Below the pieces are notes generated by a model, which was given only the letters and a program-made list of their open reading frames with translations, searched no databases and had not been told where the DNA came from. DNA of 64,000 nt from Nocardioides pocheonensis (GTDB lineage: Bacteria > Actinomycetota > Actinomycetes > Propionibacteriales > Nocardioidaceae): contig NZ_RJSF01000002.1 in assembly GCF_003725535.1 (NCBI RefSeq), positions 1 through 64,000 of the forward strand, written 5' to 3'. A program made the position numbers and the translations under genes. Positions 36,870 to 46,610 of the stretch are shown here, piece by piece (position 1 is the stretch's first letter; every line of letters begins with the position of its first letter).

Positions 36870-36896
36870 TTGGCACTCTCCTCGTGAGTGTGCCAG
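36870..36896. promoter_or_regulatory. CIRCE element 2 (HrcA operator)
   Basis: TTGGCACTC-N9-GTGTGCCAG is a second, slightly more diverged copy whose centre lies 35 bp from that of the first. Two CIRCE copies before groESL are usual in actinobacteria. Confidence 0.85.
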
Positions 36897-36999
36897 CGCG
36901 TGTGCTTCGAGGTGCGACCCCCGCGACGGCGTACCGACATCGCAGGCGCCTCAACGTGATTCATTCACCTACCAGCAGATACGTGGAGGTTGATCAGAA

Positions 37000-37293
37000 G
37001 TGTCGGTCAACATCAAGCCGCTCGAGGACCGGATCGTCGTTCAGCCGATCGACGCCGAGCAGACCACGGCCTCGGGCCTGGTCATCCCGGACACCGCCAA
37101 GGAGAAGCCCCAGGAGGGCGAGGTCGTGGCGATCGGCCCGGGCCGCATCGACGACAACGGCAACCGGGTCCCGCTCGACGTCAGCGTCGGCGACAAGGTC
37201 ATCTACAGCAAGTACGGCGGCACCGAGGTCAAGTACGCCGGCGAGGAGTTCCTCATCCTGTCGGCCCGTGACGTGCTCGCCGTCATCTCCTGA
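37000..37293 (+). CDS. groES: Co-chaperonin GroES
   Basis: A 97-residue Cpn10. The start [20 protein letters not shown], the mobile-loop area [19 protein letters not shown] (residues about 22-40) and the C-terminal [20 protein letters not shown] are typical. It caps GroEL. The GTG at 37000 is preceded by GTGGAGG at 12-nt distance. Two CIRCE elements upstream imply heat-shock derepression by HrcA. Confidence 0.97.
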   Translation: MSVNIKPLEDRIVVQPIDAEQTTASGLVIPDTAKEKPQEGEVVAIGPGRIDDNGNRVPLDVSVGDKVIYSKYGGTEVKYAGEEFLILSARDVLAVIS

Positions 37294-37319
37294 CACACCC
37301 GAGCCTGATCCATCCGGTC

Positions 37320-37359
37320 GTGTGCCTGAGCGAGTCGTCCCCGGCGCGCTCAGGCACAC
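37320..37359 (+). other. Stable hairpin between groES and groEL
   Basis: GTGTGCCTGAGCG (37320-37332) pairs perfectly with CGCTCAGGCACAC (37347-37359), a 13-bp stem with a 14-nt loop. No T run follows, so it looks less like a full terminator than like a processing site, stability element or partial attenuator that sets the GroES:GroEL ratio. Confidence 0.75.
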
Positions 37360-37370
37360 ACCTGCTTTGA

Positions 37371-39002
<1,632 letters not shown>

Positions 39003-39027
39003 TCGGCTCGCGACACAGTTTGTGAGT

Positions 39028-39073
39028 CAGCCGCTCCCGGTGCGCTACTGCGTACCGGGAGCGGCTGTTCTGT
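39028..39073 (+). terminator. groEL rho-independent terminator
   Basis: Arms 39028-39041 (CAGCCGCTCCCGGT) and 39054-39067 (ACCGGGAGCGGCTG) form a perfect 14-bp stem with a 12-nt loop, followed by TTCTGT. It also lies just past the end of the convergent 39081-40004 gene and may serve both directions. Confidence 0.85.
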
Positions 39074-39080
39074 CCGGGGC

Positions 39081-40004
39081 CTACTGACGCAGGTCGTCGG
39101 GCGGACGCGGTGCCGAGCTCACCACCCGCGACTCGAACGTCGTCGTCCAGATCGGCTCGTCGGGTCCGACCCAGTTCTTCGTGTGCGCAGGATGCCCGCG
39201 CATGCCGAGGAACGCGCCATCTGCAGGATCGAACACGAAGTCGACGGCGTACCTCTCGTCGATGCCGAGGGCCACGCCCGTCCTGCCGTCGATCTCGGCG
39301 TGCTCGTCGACCACCTTCACGCCGTCCACGCGTGCGACCGCCCGCAGTACCTCGGCATTGACCGCGTCGGGCGACTGCGGATCCGAGAGCAACCAGAACG
39401 CCGCGCTCCAGACCGCACTGAGGTCGTCCGTGAAGTCGCTTCCCGACCGGCGCGCAAGCTCGCGAAGTGCGTCCAGCATCGCCGCTCCCTTCGGGCGGTC
39501 GCGGTAGATGCTGTCGTTGGCGTTCGCGCTCTGGTCGACCACGGCCCAGCTGACCGGGTTGGTCGAGTCCTGAGTCCGCTGGATCAGGGGCTTGTCGGGG
39601 TCGGTCGGCACCCAGGTCTCGACGAGCACCGGGCTCGTCCTAGGTGCGGTGTCCTCCTGCGACGGGTCCGTCGGTGACGGCCCGTAGTCCCACGAGAGCG
39701 TGACCTCCTTGCGGTACACGTACTGACCCGGCAGCGGAGGCCGGCCGGCCTCGAGTGCGTCGGCCGAGTTCTCCAGGATCGCCGCCGCGGCGGCGGAGGC
39801 GCCGTGGTCCGGCGTCTGAGCGACCACCGTCGCCGCGACGATCACGGCTGCGGCACTGAGGCCGATCGCGGTGCGTACTGCGAAGCGCCGGCGGGCACGC
39901 CGGACGAGCGCCTTGCGGAGCAGCGCACGTCGCGCCCGCAACACCACCGTCGGGTCGGGCGCGGTCACGTCCGGCCGGGCATCTCGGACCAGTTCGTCGA
40001 TCAT
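39081..40004 (-). CDS. CU044_5270-type sigma-associated membrane protein
   Basis: A 307-residue protein with a basic cytoplasmic head (MIDELVRDARPDVTAPDPT), a TM helix at about 45-65 (AIGLSAAAVIVAATVVAQ) and an extracytoplasmic domain with GQYVYRKEVTLSWDYG and GVALGIDERYAVDFVFDP. This pattern is that of the CU044_5270 family, which regularly follows an ECF sigma gene. It overlaps the sigma stop by ATGA. Its role as regulator of that sigma factor is inferred. Confidence 0.75.
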   Translation of the reverse strand: MIDELVRDARPDVTAPDPTVVLRARRALLRKALVRRARRRFAVRTAIGLSAAAVIVAATVVAQTPDHGASAAAAAILENSADALEAGRPPLPGQYVYRKEVTLSWDYGPSPTDPSQEDTAPRTSPVLVETWVPTDPDKPLIQRTQDSTNPVSWAVVDQSANANDSIYRDRPKGAAMLDALRELARRSGSDFTDDLSAVWSAAFWLLSDPQSPDAVNAEVLRAVARVDGVKVVDEHAEIDGRTGVALGIDERYAVDFVFDPADGAFLGMRGHPAHTKNWVGPDEPIWTTTFESRVVSSAPRPPDDLRQ

Positions 40005-40579
40005 CGGGCCACCTCCGTGTTCGTCTCGAGCAGGGCGCGCAGCCGGCTGCGCGCTCGGTTGATGCGGGAGCGCACTGTGCCGACGGGAATGTCCATCGCC
40101 ACCGCGATCTCCACGTAGCTCAGCTCCTCCCACGCGTAGAGCAGCAGCGCCTCGCGATCGCCGTCGCCCAGCTCGTCCAGCAGGGTGCGTACGACGAGCC
40201 AGTCCGCCGCGGAGTCGAGCCGGGCGGCGACCTCGCTCTCGTGCGAGTCGGACGCCGAGACGACCATGCTGGCCGCCGAGCGGGTCATGCGATCGGTCGA
40301 GGCGAGCGTGCGCCATCGACGCTTGAGCACGTTGCCGGCGATGCCGTACAGCCAGGGGAGCGCAGACCCGGTCGACGAGTCGAACCGCTTCCGGTGGCTG
40401 AAGGCCGCGAGGAACACGTCGGCGAGCACGTCGTCCGCGGCGTCCGGTCCGGCTCGGCGCGCGGCGTACGAGTGCACCGCCGCGTAGTGCCGGTCGAACA
40501 CGGTCGCGAAGGCCTCAGGGGTGCGCAGCGACCTCGCGATCACCTCGCCGTCGGTGAGCTCTGCAGCATCGGGGTTCAC
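40001..40579 (-). CDS. ECF RNA polymerase sigma factor (sigma-70 family)
   Basis: A 192-residue ECF factor of a different subtype from the SigE-like ones. Region 2 is AFATVFDRHYAAVHSYAARR...VLADVFLAAFSHRKRF (about 20-65). Region 4 is LGDGDREALLLYAWEELSYV and VGTVRSRINRARSRLRALL (about 130-185). GTG at 40579 is chosen as the first start giving a normal-length N-terminus; longer reading would run into the tetR gene. It lies 43 bp downstream of tetR and may be partly read through from it. Confidence 0.85.
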   Translation of the reverse strand: MNPDAAELTDGEVIARSLRTPEAFATVFDRHYAAVHSYAARRAGPDAADDVLADVFLAAFSHRKRFDSSTGSALPWLYGIAGNVLKRRWRTLASTDRMTRSAASMVVSASDSHESEVAARLDSAADWLVVRTLLDELGDGDREALLLYAWEELSYVEIAVAMDIPVGTVRSRINRARSRLRALLETNTEVAR

Positions 40580-40622
40580 GACTGGCTCTTGCCACCTCGC
40601 GCCCCTTCGGTTCACGGGCGGC

Positions 40623-41279
40623 TCAACGTTCTGCGGGCACGGCCAGCAGGTCATCGGGCACGTGGATCTCGCCGAACACCGCACTGAACAGCCGCACGCA
40701 GCGCTCGGTCATCGCCTCGGGCGGCTCCTCCGGGTGCTCGAGCCACCAGTTCACCAGCGTCCGGAAGACGTTCTCCCAGACCGCACGCATCGCGGCGGTG
40801 TCGGTGGGGTCCTCGTTGCCGGCGAGGCGGAGCAGGTCGGCGACGCCCTCGGTGCCGAAGGCGAGGATCCGCTGCTCGTAGCCGGCGAGCGCCTCCTGCG
40901 TCTGCGGATCGCGTGGCGCGGTCGGGTCGAAGACCAGGTGCCAGATCCAGGGCCGAGGGGCCAGCAGCCGGAACATCCCGTCCAGCGTCACGACCGCCCG
41001 GGCCAGGCCGACCGTGCCCGACGCGGCCGTGCGCTCGATCTCGGCGGTCAGGGCCTCGGCGGCGTGCTGCACGCACACGGCGTACAGGCCCTCCTTGGAG
41101 CCGAAGTAGTTGTAGATCAGCGGCTTGGAGATCCCCGCCTGGGTGGCGATGTCGGCCACCGACGTGGCCGCGAAGCCCGAGGAGCCGAAGGCGCGGGTCG
41201 CCACCTCGACGATCTGGTCCTCGCGGTCGGCGCGCGCCACTCCTTTGGTGCCGGCCTTGGCTCGCGCGCGGGAGGTCAT
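40623..41279 (-). CDS. TetR-family transcriptional regulator
   Basis: A 218-residue repressor. The HTH at residues about 22-68 (IVEVATRAFGSSGFAATSVADIA, GISKPLIYNYFGSKEGLY) is textbook TetR; the rest is the ligand-binding helical domain with an aromatic patch (PRPWIWHLVFDPT). The ATG at 41279 has TAGACT 6 nt upstream (41291-41286), so it is probably leaderless. It is divergent from a fatty acid hydroxylase gene, the likely target. Confidence 0.9.
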   Translation of the reverse strand: MTSRARAKAGTKGVARADREDQIVEVATRAFGSSGFAATSVADIATQAGISKPLIYNYFGSKEGLYAVCVQHAAEALTAEIERTAASGTVGLARAVVTLDGMFRLLAPRPWIWHLVFDPTAPRDPQTQEALAGYEQRILAFGTEGVADLLRLAGNEDPTDTAAMRAVWENVFRTLVNWWLEHPEEPPEAMTERCVRLFSAVFGEIHVPDDLLAVPAER

Positions 41280-41297
41280 GGAGGGAGTCTAGCCAGA

Positions 41298-41334
41298 GAT
41301 ATGAACGCGTGGTAACTTACTCCGCAGTCATATC
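41298..41334. promoter_or_regulatory. TetR operator between tetR and the fatty acid hydroxylase gene
   Basis: A palindrome GCGTGGTAACTTACTCCGC (41307-41325) is centred on GTAA-C-TTAC and matches in 7 of 9 outer pairs. An outer inverted repeat GATATGA (41298-41304) / TCATATC (41328-41334) brackets it. It lies just upstream of the tetR -10 and before the AAGGAG (41335-41340) of the hydroxylase gene. Confidence 0.65.
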
Positions 41335-41349
41335 AAGGAGACGTGCCCG

Positions 41350-42276
41350 ATGAACGACGTGCTGGACCCGCTGAAGAACCCGGTCACCTACGCCATTCCG
41401 TTCTTCCTGCTCACCATCGTCATCGAGCTCGCCGCGCTGAAGTGGCTCGACCACGACTCGGCGTTCGAGGGCCGGGGCGTCACCGGGTACGACGGGAAGG
41501 ACGCCCGCACGAGCATCTTCATGGGCCTGGGCTCGCTGGTCTCGACGCTGGTGTTCAAGATCGGCGCGTTCGTGGTCTACAGCGCCGTCTTCGTGTACGT
41601 CGCGCCGTTCCACCTCGGCATGCACACCTGGTGGTCGTGGGCGGTCGCCCTCGCCGCGGTCGACCTGGCCTACTACTTCTCGCACCGCTTCGTGCACCGG
41701 GTCAACGTCGGCTGGGCCGCCCACCAGGCCCACCACTCCAGCGAGTACATGAACTTCGCGACGGCACTGCGCCAGAAGTGGAACCCCTGGTTCGAGTTCT
41801 TCTTCTTCCTGCCACTGCCGTTCCTCGGCATCGCGCCGTGGGTGATCTACGTGGCGTTCGGCTTCAACCTGATCTTCCAGTTCTTCGTGCACACCGAGCT
41901 GGTCGACAAGCTCTGGTGGCCGATCGAGCTGGTGTTCAACACGCCCTCCCACCACCGGGTGCACCACGGCTCCGACCCGGAGTACCTGGACAAGAACTAC
42001 GCCGGGATCCTGATCGTCTGGGACCGGCTCTTCGGCTCCTTCGTGGCGGAGAGGCAGCGGCCGACGTACGGACTGACCAAGCCGGTCGGGACCCACAACC
42101 TGCTCCGGCTCCAGTACGGCGACTACGCGCAGATCGTCCGCAACGTCCGGGCGGCCGACCGCTTCCGCGACAAGCTGGGCTACCTGTTCGGTCCGCCCGG
42201 GTGGGAGCCGGCGGGCCATCGTGCCGACCCGGACCTGGTCCCGATCAGGCCGGCACTCGACGCGGCAGGTCGATGA
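41350..42276 (+). CDS. Sterol desaturase/fatty acid hydroxylase family membrane protein
   Basis: A 308-residue integral membrane di-iron protein. The three histidine clusters are present: HRFVH (about 118-122), HQAHH (about 130-134) and HHRVHHG (about 208-214), in the order and spacing of the FA_hydroxylase family. Four to six TM helices surround them. It would hydroxylate or desaturate a lipid. AAGGAG precedes the ATG by 9 nt. The divergent TetR gene and palindrome point to ligand-controlled expression. Its end overlaps the histidine kinase gene by 32 bp. Confidence 0.87.
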   Translation: MNDVLDPLKNPVTYAIPFFLLTIVIELAALKWLDHDSAFEGRGVTGYDGKDARTSIFMGLGSLVSTLVFKIGAFVVYSAVFVYVAPFHLGMHTWWSWAVALAAVDLAYYFSHRFVHRVNVGWAAHQAHHSSEYMNFATALRQKWNPWFEFFFFLPLPFLGIAPWVIYVAFGFNLIFQFFVHTELVDKLWWPIELVFNTPSHHRVHHGSDPEYLDKNYAGILIVWDRLFGSFVAERQRPTYGLTKPVGTHNLLRLQYGDYAQIVRNVRAADRFRDKLGYLFGPPGWEPAGHRADPDLVPIRPALDAAGR

Positions 42277-43603
42277 CGACCCCTCCCTGAACCAGGGAGG
42301 CGGCGCCCCCGTGGGCCTCGGCCACCGCCTTGACCAGCGCCAGGCCGAGGCCGTTGCCGCGGGTCGTGCGGCTCGCGTCCGCGCGGGTGAAGCGGTCGAA
42401 CGCCCGCGCTCCGAGCGCCTCGGGTACGCCGGGGCCGTGGTCGGTCACGCTGATCCGCACGCGGTCGCCGGTCGCTCCGGCGCCCACCTCGACGTCGCCC
42501 TCGCCGTGCTTGAGGGCGTTGCCCACCAGGTTCGTGATCGCCAGGGTCAGCCAGCGCGCGTCGACCTCGACCTCGTCGGCCGACGCCGAGACCCGCAGCG
42601 CGCGTCCCTGGCCCTCGGCCTGCTCGGGCCAGCCGGTCAGTGCCGCGTCGACCAGCTCGTCGAGGCGAACGGGGGTGAGCTCGGCGGTCCGCGCGGAGTA
42701 GAGCTCCTCGAGGTCGAGCAGTGTGTTGGACAGGTCGACCAGGCGCTCGACCTGCGCCCCGACGGAAGTGAGCACCTGGTCCAGCTCCTCCGGTGCCCGT
42801 GGCCGGTGGCGGGCCCACTCGATCTCCGCGGCCAGGAGGGCCAGGGGCGAGCGCAGCTCGTGCGAGGCGTCGGCGAGGAACTGCCGCTCGCGGGCGTTGG
42901 ACTCCTCGATCTCGCCGAGCAGCTGGTTGAAGGTGTGGCCGAGGCGGGTCAGCTCGTCGTCCCGGGTGCTGTCCACGGGGAGGCGCGGGGCCGGGCCGCC
43001 GCCGGCACTCGCGGCTGCCCGCCGGTAGCGCTCGACCGGCCCCAGGGCGGCGCGTGTGACGCCGTAGCCGACGAGCCCCGCGGCCAGGACGGTGATCAGG
43101 TCGGTCAGTGCCAGCTGTCCGAGCAGCTCGCGCAGCGCCTCGTCGTGCTTGCGCCGGCTGATCGCGGCGACCACCACGACCTCGCCGTCGGGGGAGGAGG
43201 AGCGGAACACGGAGACCCGGTACACGCGGTTGCTCGGCGGCAGCATCCGCCCGACGTCGAACGAGCTGCGGTGCGCGCCGGTGACCGCCATGATCCGCTC
43301 ACGCGACGCGAGCCGGGGCACGTCGGCGTCCGACCTGCTGATCAGCGAGCCCTGCGGGGTGTAGAGCTGGGCGGTCTCGCCCGGCCCGTTGGCCAGGAGG
43401 GCCGTCCCGTTGCGGACCTGCCGCGCCGTGACGTCCGCGTAGGCGCGCAGGTCCTGGTCGAGCTGGCGGTCGAGCGCGAAGCTCACCCGCCAGTAGACGA
43501 ACGCGCCGGCGCACACGAGCACGACGGTCATCGCCAGCGTGACAGCGGCGACCAGACGGGTCCCGATCCGGCGCCCGGGGAGGAAGCGGGCCCACGGGTT
43601 CAT
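42245..43603 (-). CDS. Two-component sensor histidine kinase
   Basis: A 452-residue EnvZ-like kinase. TM1 lies at about 16-40 and TM2 at about 168-188, enclosing an extracytoplasmic sensor of about 125 residues. A HAMP segment follows (RAALGPVERYRRAA, DELTRLGHTFNQLL). His248 in FLADASHELRSPLALL is the phospho-acceptor. The ATPase N, G1 and G2 boxes are TNLVGNALKHGEG, DHGPGVPEA and GNGLGLALVKAV. It starts 7 bp after the response regulator stop, so the pair is an operon. Confidence 0.93.
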   Translation of the reverse strand: MNPWARFLPGRRIGTRLVAAVTLAMTVVLVCAGAFVYWRVSFALDRQLDQDLRAYADVTARQVRNGTALLANGPGETAQLYTPQGSLISRSDADVPRLASRERIMAVTGAHRSSFDVGRMLPPSNRVYRVSVFRSSSPDGEVVVVAAISRRKHDEALRELLGQLALTDLITVLAAGLVGYGVTRAALGPVERYRRAAASAGGGPAPRLPVDSTRDDELTRLGHTFNQLLGEIEESNARERQFLADASHELRSPLALLAAEIEWARHRPRAPEELDQVLTSVGAQVERLVDLSNTLLDLEELYSARTAELTPVRLDELVDAALTGWPEQAEGQGRALRVSASADEVEVDARWLTLAITNLVGNALKHGEGDVEVGAGATGDRVRISVTDHGPGVPEALGARAFDRFTRADASRTTRGNGLGLALVKAVAEAHGGAASLVQGGVVIDLPRRVPA

Positions 43604-43610
43604 CGCCGCG

Positions 43611-44279
43611 TCACCGGCGGACGTCGAGCCGGTAGCCGATGCCCCGCATCGTCGTGATCGAGACGTCGGCCGAGCCCTTCAGGTGGCTGCGGACCCGGGA
43701 CACGTAGACCTCCAGCGCGTTGCTGCGCAGGTCGGCCTCGCCGTCCCACACCTCGTCGTACAGGCGCTGTCGGGAGACCACGCGTCCCGGCGGGTCCATC
43801 AGCGTCGCCAGCAGGTCGAACTCACGACGGGCGAACGCGACCTCCACGCCGCCGACGAGCACCCGGCGGGTGTCGGTCTCGACCACCACGTCGCCGGCGA
43901 CCAGCCGGGTGTCGGACGCCTCTCGCCGCCGCGCGATCGCCCGCAGCCGGGCGTGCAGCTCGTCGAGCGCGAACGGCTTCACGAGGTAGTCGTCCGCACC
44001 CGCCTCGAGGCCGGCGACCCGCTCGCTCACCTCACCGCGTGCGGTCAGCATGAGGATCGGTACGTCGTTGCCGGCGGCCCGCAGTGCCTTGCAGACGCCG
44101 GTGCCGCTCATCATCGGCAGCATCAGGTCGAGCACGACGGCGTCGGGTCGCTCGGTGTCGATCGTGGCCAGACCGCTCTCCCCGTCGAAGCAGCCGATCG
44201 CCTCGATGCCGCGCTCCGCGAGGTAGCCGGTGACCAGCTCGACCATCCGGACCTGGTCGTCGACCACCACCACGCGCAC
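43611..44279 (-). CDS. OmpR/PhoB-family response regulator
   Basis: A 222-residue regulator. The receiver domain has acidic Asp7-Asp8, phospho-acceptor Asp51 (VVLDLMLP) and Lys101 (YLVKPF). The winged-helix DNA-binding domain (about 125-220) has FARREFDLLATLMDPPGRVVSRQRLYDEVW in parts and a typical RGIGYRLD wing. The GTG at 44279 has TACACT 6 nt upstream (44291-44286), indicating a leaderless mRNA. It is divergent from the polyphosphate-type operon and may bind the 11-bp repeats between them. Confidence 0.94.
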   Translation of the reverse strand: MRVVVVDDQVRMVELVTGYLAERGIEAIGCFDGESGLATIDTERPDAVVLDLMLPMMSGTGVCKALRAAGNDVPILMLTARGEVSERVAGLEAGADDYLVKPFALDELHARLRAIARRREASDTRLVAGDVVVETDTRRVLVGGVEVAFARREFDLLATLMDPPGRVVSRQRLYDEVWDGEADLRSNALEVYVSRVRSHLKGSADVSITTMRGIGYRLDVRR

Positions 44280-44312
44280 GCCTCGAGTGTAGGGACGGGT
44301 GCGCAGGCGGTC

Positions 44313-44345
44313 GTTCAGTCTCTCGTCATGTTCCGTTCATAGCCT
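44313..44345. promoter_or_regulatory. Three 11-bp direct repeats resembling a PHO box
   Basis: GTTCAGTCTCT, CGTCATGTTCC and GTTCATAGCCT follow one another with exact 11-bp spacing. Streptomyces PHO boxes, bound by the OmpR-family regulator PhoP, are built from 11-bp units with a GTTCACC-like core. The first unit overlaps the expected -35 of the response regulator gene, and the array lies 36 bp before the DUF4956 start. Confidence 0.5.
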
Positions 44346-44380
44346 CGACCCACGTCTCGGTGACGCACGAGGAGGAACGG

Positions 44381-45004
44381 ATGGCAACGACCCTGGTCGG
44401 TCTGGGACTCGACGTCCTGGCTCTCCTGGTCCTGGTGGGGTGGCTGTACCGACGCCGGCTCGCCGCGCCCGAGATGACGATGGTCTTCGTGACCCTCAAC
44501 ATCGGGCTGTTCTCCGCGGTCGTCGCGATCGGCTCCGGGCACTTCCCGGTCGGGGTCGGCTTCGGTTTGTTCGGCCTGCTCAGCCTGGTCCGGCTGCGCA
44601 GCGTGGCGTTCACCAACAAGGACATGGCCTACACGTTCTCGGCGCTGGTCCTGGCCCTCGTCAACGCCCTCCCCGAGAAGCACGTGCTCCTGGCGGTGGT
44701 GCTCGACGCGGTCGTCCTGGCCGCGCTCTGGCTGGTCGACGACAGCGGCAGCCGCCCCCAGACCCGGGTCCTGCGGATGACCCTCGACTGCGCCGTCACC
44801 GCGACCGAGGACGTGCGCCGCGAGGTCGCCCAGCGCCTCGGCCGCGAGCCGATCGCGGTCGTGGTCGAGCAGGTGGACTTCGTCCGGGAGACGACCGTGG
44901 TCGCGGTGCGCCACGAGGTCGAGGCGGCGTGGACCAGCTGGGCCGACGCGGCCGCGGCTGCGTCGGACGGGACCGTGCAGCCCGCCGGGGAGGTGGCCCC
45001 GTGA
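44381..45004 (+). CDS. DUF4956 membrane protein (VTC-associated)
   Basis: The 207-residue protein has about four TM helices in the first 125 residues (VGLGLDVLALLVLVGWLY, MVFVTLNIGLFSAVVAIG, VGVGFGLFGLLSLVRLRS, VLLAVVLDAVVLAALWLV) and a cytoplasmic alpha/beta tail. FGLFGLLSLVRLRS is the DUF4956 signature. The family is typically encoded beside VTC-domain polyphosphate polymerases. The ATG at 44381 has GAGGAGG 6 nt upstream. Its stop overlaps the VTC gene start by GTGA. Confidence 0.85.
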   Translation: MATTLVGLGLDVLALLVLVGWLYRRRLAAPEMTMVFVTLNIGLFSAVVAIGSGHFPVGVGFGLFGLLSLVRLRSVAFTNKDMAYTFSALVLALVNALPEKHVLLAVVLDAVVLAALWLVDDSGSRPQTRVLRMTLDCAVTATEDVRREVAQRLGREPIAVVVEQVDFVRETTVVAVRHEVEAAWTSWADAAAAASDGTVQPAGEVAP

Positions 45005-45765
45005 CGCCGCTGGACATGGGACGTCGCGCTCCCGTGGGCCTGCCCGAGGTGCTCGCCGAGGCCCCGGCCACGGTGCGGGTCGACCGCAAGTACATCGTGC
45101 CGCTCGAGGCCGCCCAGGAGTTCGTCGACGGCCTGCCCGAGGAGTTCCGGGTGCTGGAGATCGACGGCCGCCGCTGGACGTCGTACCGGAGCACCTACTT
45201 CGACACCGACGACCTGCTCACCTGTCGCGCGCACGTGCAGCGCCGGCGCCGGCGGTGGAAGTTCCGCAGCCGCCTGTACGTGGAGGATGCGCTGGCCCGC
45301 CTCGAGGTGAAGGTCCAGGACGGCTCCGGGCTCACCCGGAAGTACTTCCACCAGATCGACGTCGACGACCACGGCCGGGTCAGCGACCGGGGCCGTGCCT
45401 TCCTCGGGCAGCAGCTCGAGGAGGCGGGGTTCGTCGACGTCGGCCCGGTCGGTCCCGTCGTGGACGTCGGCTACCGCCGCGCCACGCTCGCCGCGCCCGG
45501 GGCAGGCCACCGAGCGACGATCGACCACGGTGTCCGCTGCGAGCGCAACGGCCGGGTCGTCGAGCTGGACCACGGGCACGTGATCGTCGAGACCAAGGGC
45601 GGCATGGTGCCCGGGCCCGCGGACACGCTGCTGCGCGACCTCGGCCAGCGACCGCGCTCGTTCAGCAAGTACGTCGCCTCGGTCTCCCTCACCGAGTCGG
45701 GGATCGCGGACAACGACATCCGCCGCCTCGTCGGCCGCGAGCTGCACGTGCGGGAGGTCGCGTGA
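45001..45765 (+). CDS. VTC-domain polyphosphate polymerase-like protein
   Basis: A 254-residue VTC/CYTH-like tunnel-fold protein. Basic residues expected to line the tunnel are seen in VRVDRKYIVPLEAA, SYRSTYFDTDDLLT, RRRRRWKFRSRLY and LEVKVQDGSGLTRKY, with acidic metal ligands in HVIVETKGG and SKYVASVSL near the end. In eukaryotic Vtc4 this domain makes polyphosphate from ATP; here that activity is inferred. GTG start overlaps the DUF4956 stop, and the stop overlaps the PAP2 gene start. Confidence 0.85.
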   Translation: MTPLDMGRRAPVGLPEVLAEAPATVRVDRKYIVPLEAAQEFVDGLPEEFRVLEIDGRRWTSYRSTYFDTDDLLTCRAHVQRRRRRWKFRSRLYVEDALARLEVKVQDGSGLTRKYFHQIDVDDHGRVSDRGRAFLGQQLEEAGFVDVGPVGPVVDVGYRRATLAAPGAGHRATIDHGVRCERNGRVVELDHGHVIVETKGGMVPGPADTLLRDLGQRPRSFSKYVASVSLTESGIADNDIRRLVGRELHVREVA

Positions 45766-46610
45766 TCCGGCGCGTCAATCCGCGGGTCGCGGTCGTCGCG
45801 GTCCTCGCCGTCGCCTCCGTCGTGACCGGGCTCCTGCTGCCGTCCAGGCACGGCTCGGCGAACCCGTCGACCGCCGACGTGATCGCCGCCGACCCGCCCC
45901 CCACGCTGTTCCCCGTCGCCGACACCGCACGGATCGACCGGATCGTCGCTCGGCAGCGTCCGCCGGCCGCGGCGCGCATCCAGGCCTGGGTGGCGAGCCA
46001 CGGCACCCGGCCCGACGACCGTGCGTTCGTGCAGTGGGTCGAGGCCGGCTTCCCGCCGCCGCCGGCGAACCTCGCCGACCAGATGCCGCAGGTGGTGGCG
46101 CTCGACCGTCAGCGCACCTCGGCCGGCGTGCACGCCGCGACCTGGCTGGAGACCCACGGCAAGAAGGACGTCTGGAAGCTCTACGCCCACGACCAGCGCG
46201 AGTGGCTGACCCCGTCCGCCGCGAAGTCCCTGAAGGCCGACGAGAAGGCCCTGCTCTCGATGGCCAAGAACCTGGCGGACACGCTGGGCACGCGGTTCGG
46301 CTCCTCCGCGCCGTACGTGCGCCAGCCCTCGCTGCGCACCGACCACAAGGTCACGCCGGGCCAGAAGTGCCCGTGCTCGTACCCCTCGCGTCACGCCGCC
46401 GCCGGCGCGGCCTCCGAGACCCTCCTGGGCGGCCTGCAGCCACGGCTGGACGCGCAGTACCGCTACCTGGAGGACGAGATCGACTACTCCCGGGTGTACA
46501 TGGCCGGGCACTTCCCCGGTGACATCGCCGGGGGCGCACTCCTCGGCGACCTCATCGGCGACTACTTCCTCGTGACCCGGGAAGGGGTCGACCCGGCATC
46601 GCTCACCTGA
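45762..46610 (+). CDS. PAP2-family phosphatase, membrane-anchored
   Basis: The 282-residue protein has an N-terminal TM anchor (VAVVAVLAVASVVTGLLL), a linker, and a PAP2/acid phosphatase core with the motifs PCSYPSRHAAAGAA (about 205-218) and YMAGHFPGDIAGGALLGDLIG (about 245-265), which supply the catalytic His, Arg and Asp. K-x6-RP-like residues upstream are less clear. In this operon it could act on polyphosphate or lipid phosphates outside the membrane. GTG start overlaps the VTC stop by GTGA. Confidence 0.82.
   Translation: MIRRVNPRVAVVAVLAVASVVTGLLLPSRHGSANPSTADVIAADPPPTLFPVADTARIDRIVARQRPPAAARIQAWVASHGTRPDDRAFVQWVEAGFPPPPANLADQMPQVVALDRQRTSAGVHAATWLETHGKKDVWKLYAHDQREWLTPSAAKSLKADEKALLSMAKNLADTLGTRFGSSAPYVRQPSLRTDHKVTPGQKCPCSYPSRHAAAGAASETLLGGLQPRLDAQYRYLEDEIDYSRVYMAGHFPGDIAGGALLGDLIGDYFLVTREGVDPASLT

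Noticed and set aside
42245-42276. Overlap of hydroxylase and histidine kinase ends as a possible frameshift or error
   Set aside because: Both C-termini are of normal length and convergent overlaps of this size are common here (for example glmM/MMPL).
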